DNA from: Macrocystis pyrifera
Taxonomy: Eukaryota; Sar; Phaeophyceae; Laminariales; Laminariaceae
Direction: 5' to 3'
Assembly: GCA_031763025.1 (NCBI GenBank)
Contig: JASSKH010000007.1
Location: 16,330,080 to 16,394,079 of the forward strand
Length of the DNA: 64,000 bases
The translations under genes and the position numbers were made by a program. Numbering within the stretch: the stretch's first letter is position 1; every line of letters starts with the position of its first letter. The notes under the pieces were generated by a model that worked only from the letters and a program-made list of their open reading frames with translations, did no database searches and had not been told where the DNA came from. This document shows positions 61,001 through 64,000 of the stretch, piece by piece.

Positions 61001-64000
61001 AAATGAAAAAGACAGAGCAGCCCGCTTCGCGTCCTCCTCTGCGGTTTTTCAGACCGTATCCGCCTGAAAAAAACGTGGGTCATGCTTGTCCGGGAGGCAC
61101 CACGGGACAGACGCAGAATTAACTTGGTTTTGTCGCCCAAAACACGACGAAGAGTCTCGTTGTGGTTACTACCCGCAACAACGTTCCACCGTTCCGTAGG
61201 CGAGAGAAAAAGCGCTTCGGGTCATATGCTGTCGTTTTTCGGACCATGTCCGCCCGTAAAAAACGTGGGTTGTGTTCGTCCGCGAGGCACCACTGGAGAT
61301 GCGCGGAAATAGCGTTTTTCTGTCTCCCAAAACGCGAAGAAAGGTCTCGTCTCGGTTCCCGCTAGGGGAGAACGTTCCACGCGTGCCCGTAGGCGAGAGA
61401 AAAGCAAATGCTGACCGCTTCTTGTCCTCTTCTGTCGTTTTCTGCCCATGTCCGCCTGTAAAAATGTGGGTTGTGTTTGTCCCGGAGGTACCACTGCAGA
61501 GACGCGGAAATAGTTTGTTTTTGTCGCCCAAACAACCACGAAAGGAATCGTCTTGGTTCACGCTCGGCAATAATGTTCCGCAGTGCCGATGGTGAAGGAA
61601 ACAGCAAGCGATAGCCGCTTCTCATGCGCCTCGGACGGTTTATGTACATTTTCTCTTGAAAAAACGTGATTCGGGGTTTTCGGGGAGGTACCACTGTAGA
61701 GACGCAGAATTAGCTTGAGTTTGTCGCCTAAAACACGACGAAGAGTCTCGTTGTGGTTCCCGCTGGGCAAGAACGTTCAACCGTTCTGTTGCAAAATGAA
61801 AAAGACGGAGCAGCCCGCTTCGCGTCCTGCTCTGCGGTTTTTCAGACCGTATCCGCCTGAAAAAAACGTGGGTCATGCTTGTCCGGGAGGCACCACGGGA
61901 GAGGCGCAGAATTAACTTGGTTTTGTCGCCCAAAACACGACCGTGAGCCTCGTTGTCATTCTCGATTGGCAAGAACGTTCAACCGTCCTGGCGCAAAAAG
62001 AGAAAGACAGAGCAACCCGCTTCGTGTCTTCCTCTGCCGTTTTTCTGACAATATCCGACTGAAAAAAACGTGGGTCATGCTTGTCCGGGAGGCACCATTG
62101 GAGAGACGCAGAATTGTCTTGGTTTTGTCGCCCAAAACACGACGAAGAGTCTCGTTGTTGTTACCGCCCCGCAGGAACGTTCCGCCGTTCCGTAGACGAG
62201 AGAAAAAGCAAATGCTGACCGCTTCGTGACCTCTGCTGTCGTTTTTCTGACTATGTCCGCCTGTAAAACGTGGGTTGTGTTCGTCCGCGAGGCACCACTG
62301 GAGATGCGTGGAAATAGCGTTTTTTTGTCTCCCAAAACGTGAAGAATGGTTTCGTCTCGGTTCCCGCTAGGGGAGAACGTTCCACCCATGCCCGTAGGCG
62401 AGAGAAAAGCAAATGCTGACCGCTTCTTGTCCTCCTCTGTCGTTTTCTGCCCATGTCCGCCTGTACAAACGTGGGTTGTGTTTGCCCGGGAGGTGCCACT
62501 GCAGAGACGCGGAGATAGCTTGTTTTTGTCGCCCAAACCTCGACGAAGGGAATCGTTTTGTTTCACGCTCGGCAAGAATGTTCCACAGTGCCGATGGTGA
62601 AGGAAACAGCAAGCAATAGCCGCTTCTCATGCACCTCGGACGTTTTCTGTACATTTTTTCTCGAAAAAAAACGTGATTCGGGGTTTTCGGGGAGGTACCA
62701 CTGTACAGACGCAGAATTAGCTTGAGTTTGTCGCCTAAAACACGACGAAGAGTCTCGTTGTGGTTCCCGCTGGGCAAGAACGTTCAACCGTCCTGTTGCA
62801 AAATGAAAAAGACAAGAGCAGCCCGCTTCGCGTCCTCCTCTGCGGTTTTTCAGACCGTATTCGCCTGAAAAAACGTGGGTTGTGCTTGTCCGGGAGGCAC
62901 CACTGTAGAGGCGCAGAACTAACTTGGCTTTGTCGCCCAAAACACGACGAAGAGTCTCGTTGTGGTGCCCGCTCGGCAAGAACGTTCCATCGTTCCGTAG
63001 GCGAGAGAAAAAAGCAATTGCTGACCGCTTCGGGTCCCCTGCTGTCGTTTTTCTGACCATGTCCGCCTGTAAAAACGTGGGTTGTGTTCGTCCGCGAGGC
63101 ACCACTGGAGATGCGTGGAAATAGCTTTTTTCTGTCCCCCAAAACGCGAAGAAAGGTTTCGTCTCGGTTCCCGCTAGGGGAGAAACGTTCCACCCGTGCC
63201 CGTAGGCGAGAGAAAAACAAATGCTGACCGCTTCTTGTCCTCCTCTGTCGATTTCTGCCCATGTCCGCCTGTAAAAATGTGGGTTGTGTTTGTCCCGGAG
63301 GTGCCACTGCAGAGACGCGGAAATAGCTTGTTTTTGTCCCCCCAAACCACCACGAAGGGAATCGTTTTGGTTCACGCTCGGCAAGAAAGTTCCACAGTGC
63401 CGGTGGTGAAGGAAAAAGCAAGCCATAGCCGCTTCCCATGCACCTCGGATGTTTTCTGTACATTTTCTCTTGAAAAAACGTGATTCGGGGTTTTCGGGGA
63501 GGTACCACTGTAGAGACGCAGAATTAACTTGAGTTTGTCGCCTAAAACACGACGAAGAGTCTCGTTGTGGTTCCCGCTCGGCAAGAACGTTCAACCGTCC
63601 TGTTGCAAAATGAAAAAGACGGAGCAGCCCGCTTCGCGTCCTCCTCTTCGGTTTTTCAGACCGTATCCGCCTGAAAAAACGTGGGTTGTGCTTGTCCGGG
63701 AGGCACCACTGGAGAGACGCGGAAATAGCTTGTTTTGTCGCCTAAAACGCGACGAAGGGTATTATTTTTGTTCAAGTTTGGCAAGAACGTTCCATCGTGC
63801 CCGTGGTGAAAGAGAAATCCAGCGCTGGCCGCTTCGCGTGCACCTCCGACGTCTTTATGACCATGTTCCCCTCTAAAAACGTGATGCGGGGTTTTTCGGG
63901 GAGGTACCGCTGGAGAGACGCAGAATTAACTTGGTTCAGTCGCCCGAAACGCGACGAAGGGTATCGTTTTGGTTCCCGCTAGGCAAGAACGTTCCACCAT
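55085..64000 (+). repeat. 200-bp satellite array B, copy 2, cut by the window end (about 44 units seen)
   Basis: It follows copy 1 closely from 22500 to about 24720 (55085-57306) and again from 28532 (63529). Between these points it is about 2.4 kb longer. Antisense open frames of 481 codons (58839-60284) and 343 codons (62563-63594) arise here from the repeats and differ in extent from those in copy 1. Confidence 0.92.
57400..63930 (+). repeat. About 800-bp higher-order repeat in array B, copy 2 (about eight copies, some irregular)
   Basis: The marker variant with 'catgcacctcggatgttttc' (or its cggacg form) precedes acgtgat at about 57866, 58661, 59457, 60246, 61650, 62662 and 63469. The 1.4-kb gap from 60246 to 61650 is one normal unit plus a three-variant unit lacking the marker. 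The 1.0-kb gap to 62662 contains one extra 200-bp variant (about 61930-62110), which resembles the one at 24540-24740. A 16-bp duplication 'gggtgtaaaaaatgtg' lies at about 60858. Confidence 0.85.

Larger units (their letters stand above)
5711..64000 (+). repeat. About 32.5-kb macro-repeat, two tandem copies (5711-38294 and 38295 to the window end)
   Basis: Every component from 5711 onward recurs in the same order and orientation from 38295. The offset is 32,524 bp at the hairpin, 32,540 at the 97-codon frame (11254/43794), 32,560 at the 480-bp repeats (13673/46233), and about 32,585 at the spacer before array B (22045/54630). It then jumps to 34,997 at 28532/63529 because copy 2 has more higher-order units. 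Copy 2 is cut by the window end at a point matching about 29003 in copy 1. Aligned stretches are nearly identical, with single-base changes and small indels. No intact large gene is visible in the unit. It is most like a subtelomeric element of the Y' kind in layout, but not in gene content. Confidence 0.9.

Noticed and set aside
5711..64000. The macro-duplication as a pure assembly artefact
   Set aside because: The copies differ by many independent substitutions and indels, have telomeric tracts of different length, and have different numbers of higher-order units. A simple false duplication would be identical. Haplotype mis-joining remains possible and needs spanning reads.

Overview
The window looks like a subtelomere of a nuclear eukaryotic chromosome. 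Gene content is very low. There is one recognisable gene fragment with a spliceosomal-type acceptor, two long interstitial (TTAGGG)n tracts, and nested tandem repeats over about 58 kb. The only recognisable protein (2334-3304) is the C-terminal polytopic membrane domain of a family that I know as heavily expanded in stramenopiles (brown algae, oomycetes, diatoms). A heterokont, perhaps a brown alga, is therefore my best guess. TTAGGG telomeres fit that but are not diagnostic.

Layout. 1-5710 is mostly single-copy, chromosome-proximal DNA: diverged direct repeats and a CTG-rich microsatellite (1-766), the membrane-protein terminal exon, a short CCCTAA-orientation telomeric remnant at 4129, and otherwise featureless sequence. 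At 5711-5812 a telomeric tract of about 102 bp begins a macro-repeat about 32.5 kb long. Its parts in order are: telomeric tract; an inverted repeat 4 bp away; a 30-bp minisatellite; a boundary motif of about 75 bp (called R here); an array of about 145-bp units, each built of five degenerate 30-bp monomers; a 97-codon open frame; about five 330-bp units and about three 480-bp units; a spacer; 2.6 copies of a 210-bp repeat; a diverged array of 200-bp units (array A); a spacer with small open frames; and a long array of 200-bp units (array B) that contains an 800-bp four-unit higher-order repeat. The unit ends with another copy of R.

At 38295-38336 a second telomeric tract, of 42 bp, starts a second copy of the whole unit in the same order and orientation. 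This copy runs off the window at 64000. The two copies are nearly identical base for base. They differ by scattered substitutions and 1-16 bp indels, and by about 2.4 kb in array B, which equals three extra 800-bp higher-order units in copy 2.

All long telomeric tracts carry TTAGGG on the + strand, so the chromosome end should lie to the right. The arrangement (old chromosome end, telomeric tract, element, telomeric tract, element) resembles yeast X-Y'-Y' ends with internal telomeric tracts. Unlike Y', this element has no visible helicase or other large gene. Its long open frames are by-products of the repeats. I saw no tRNA, rRNA, CRISPR array or complete transposon.
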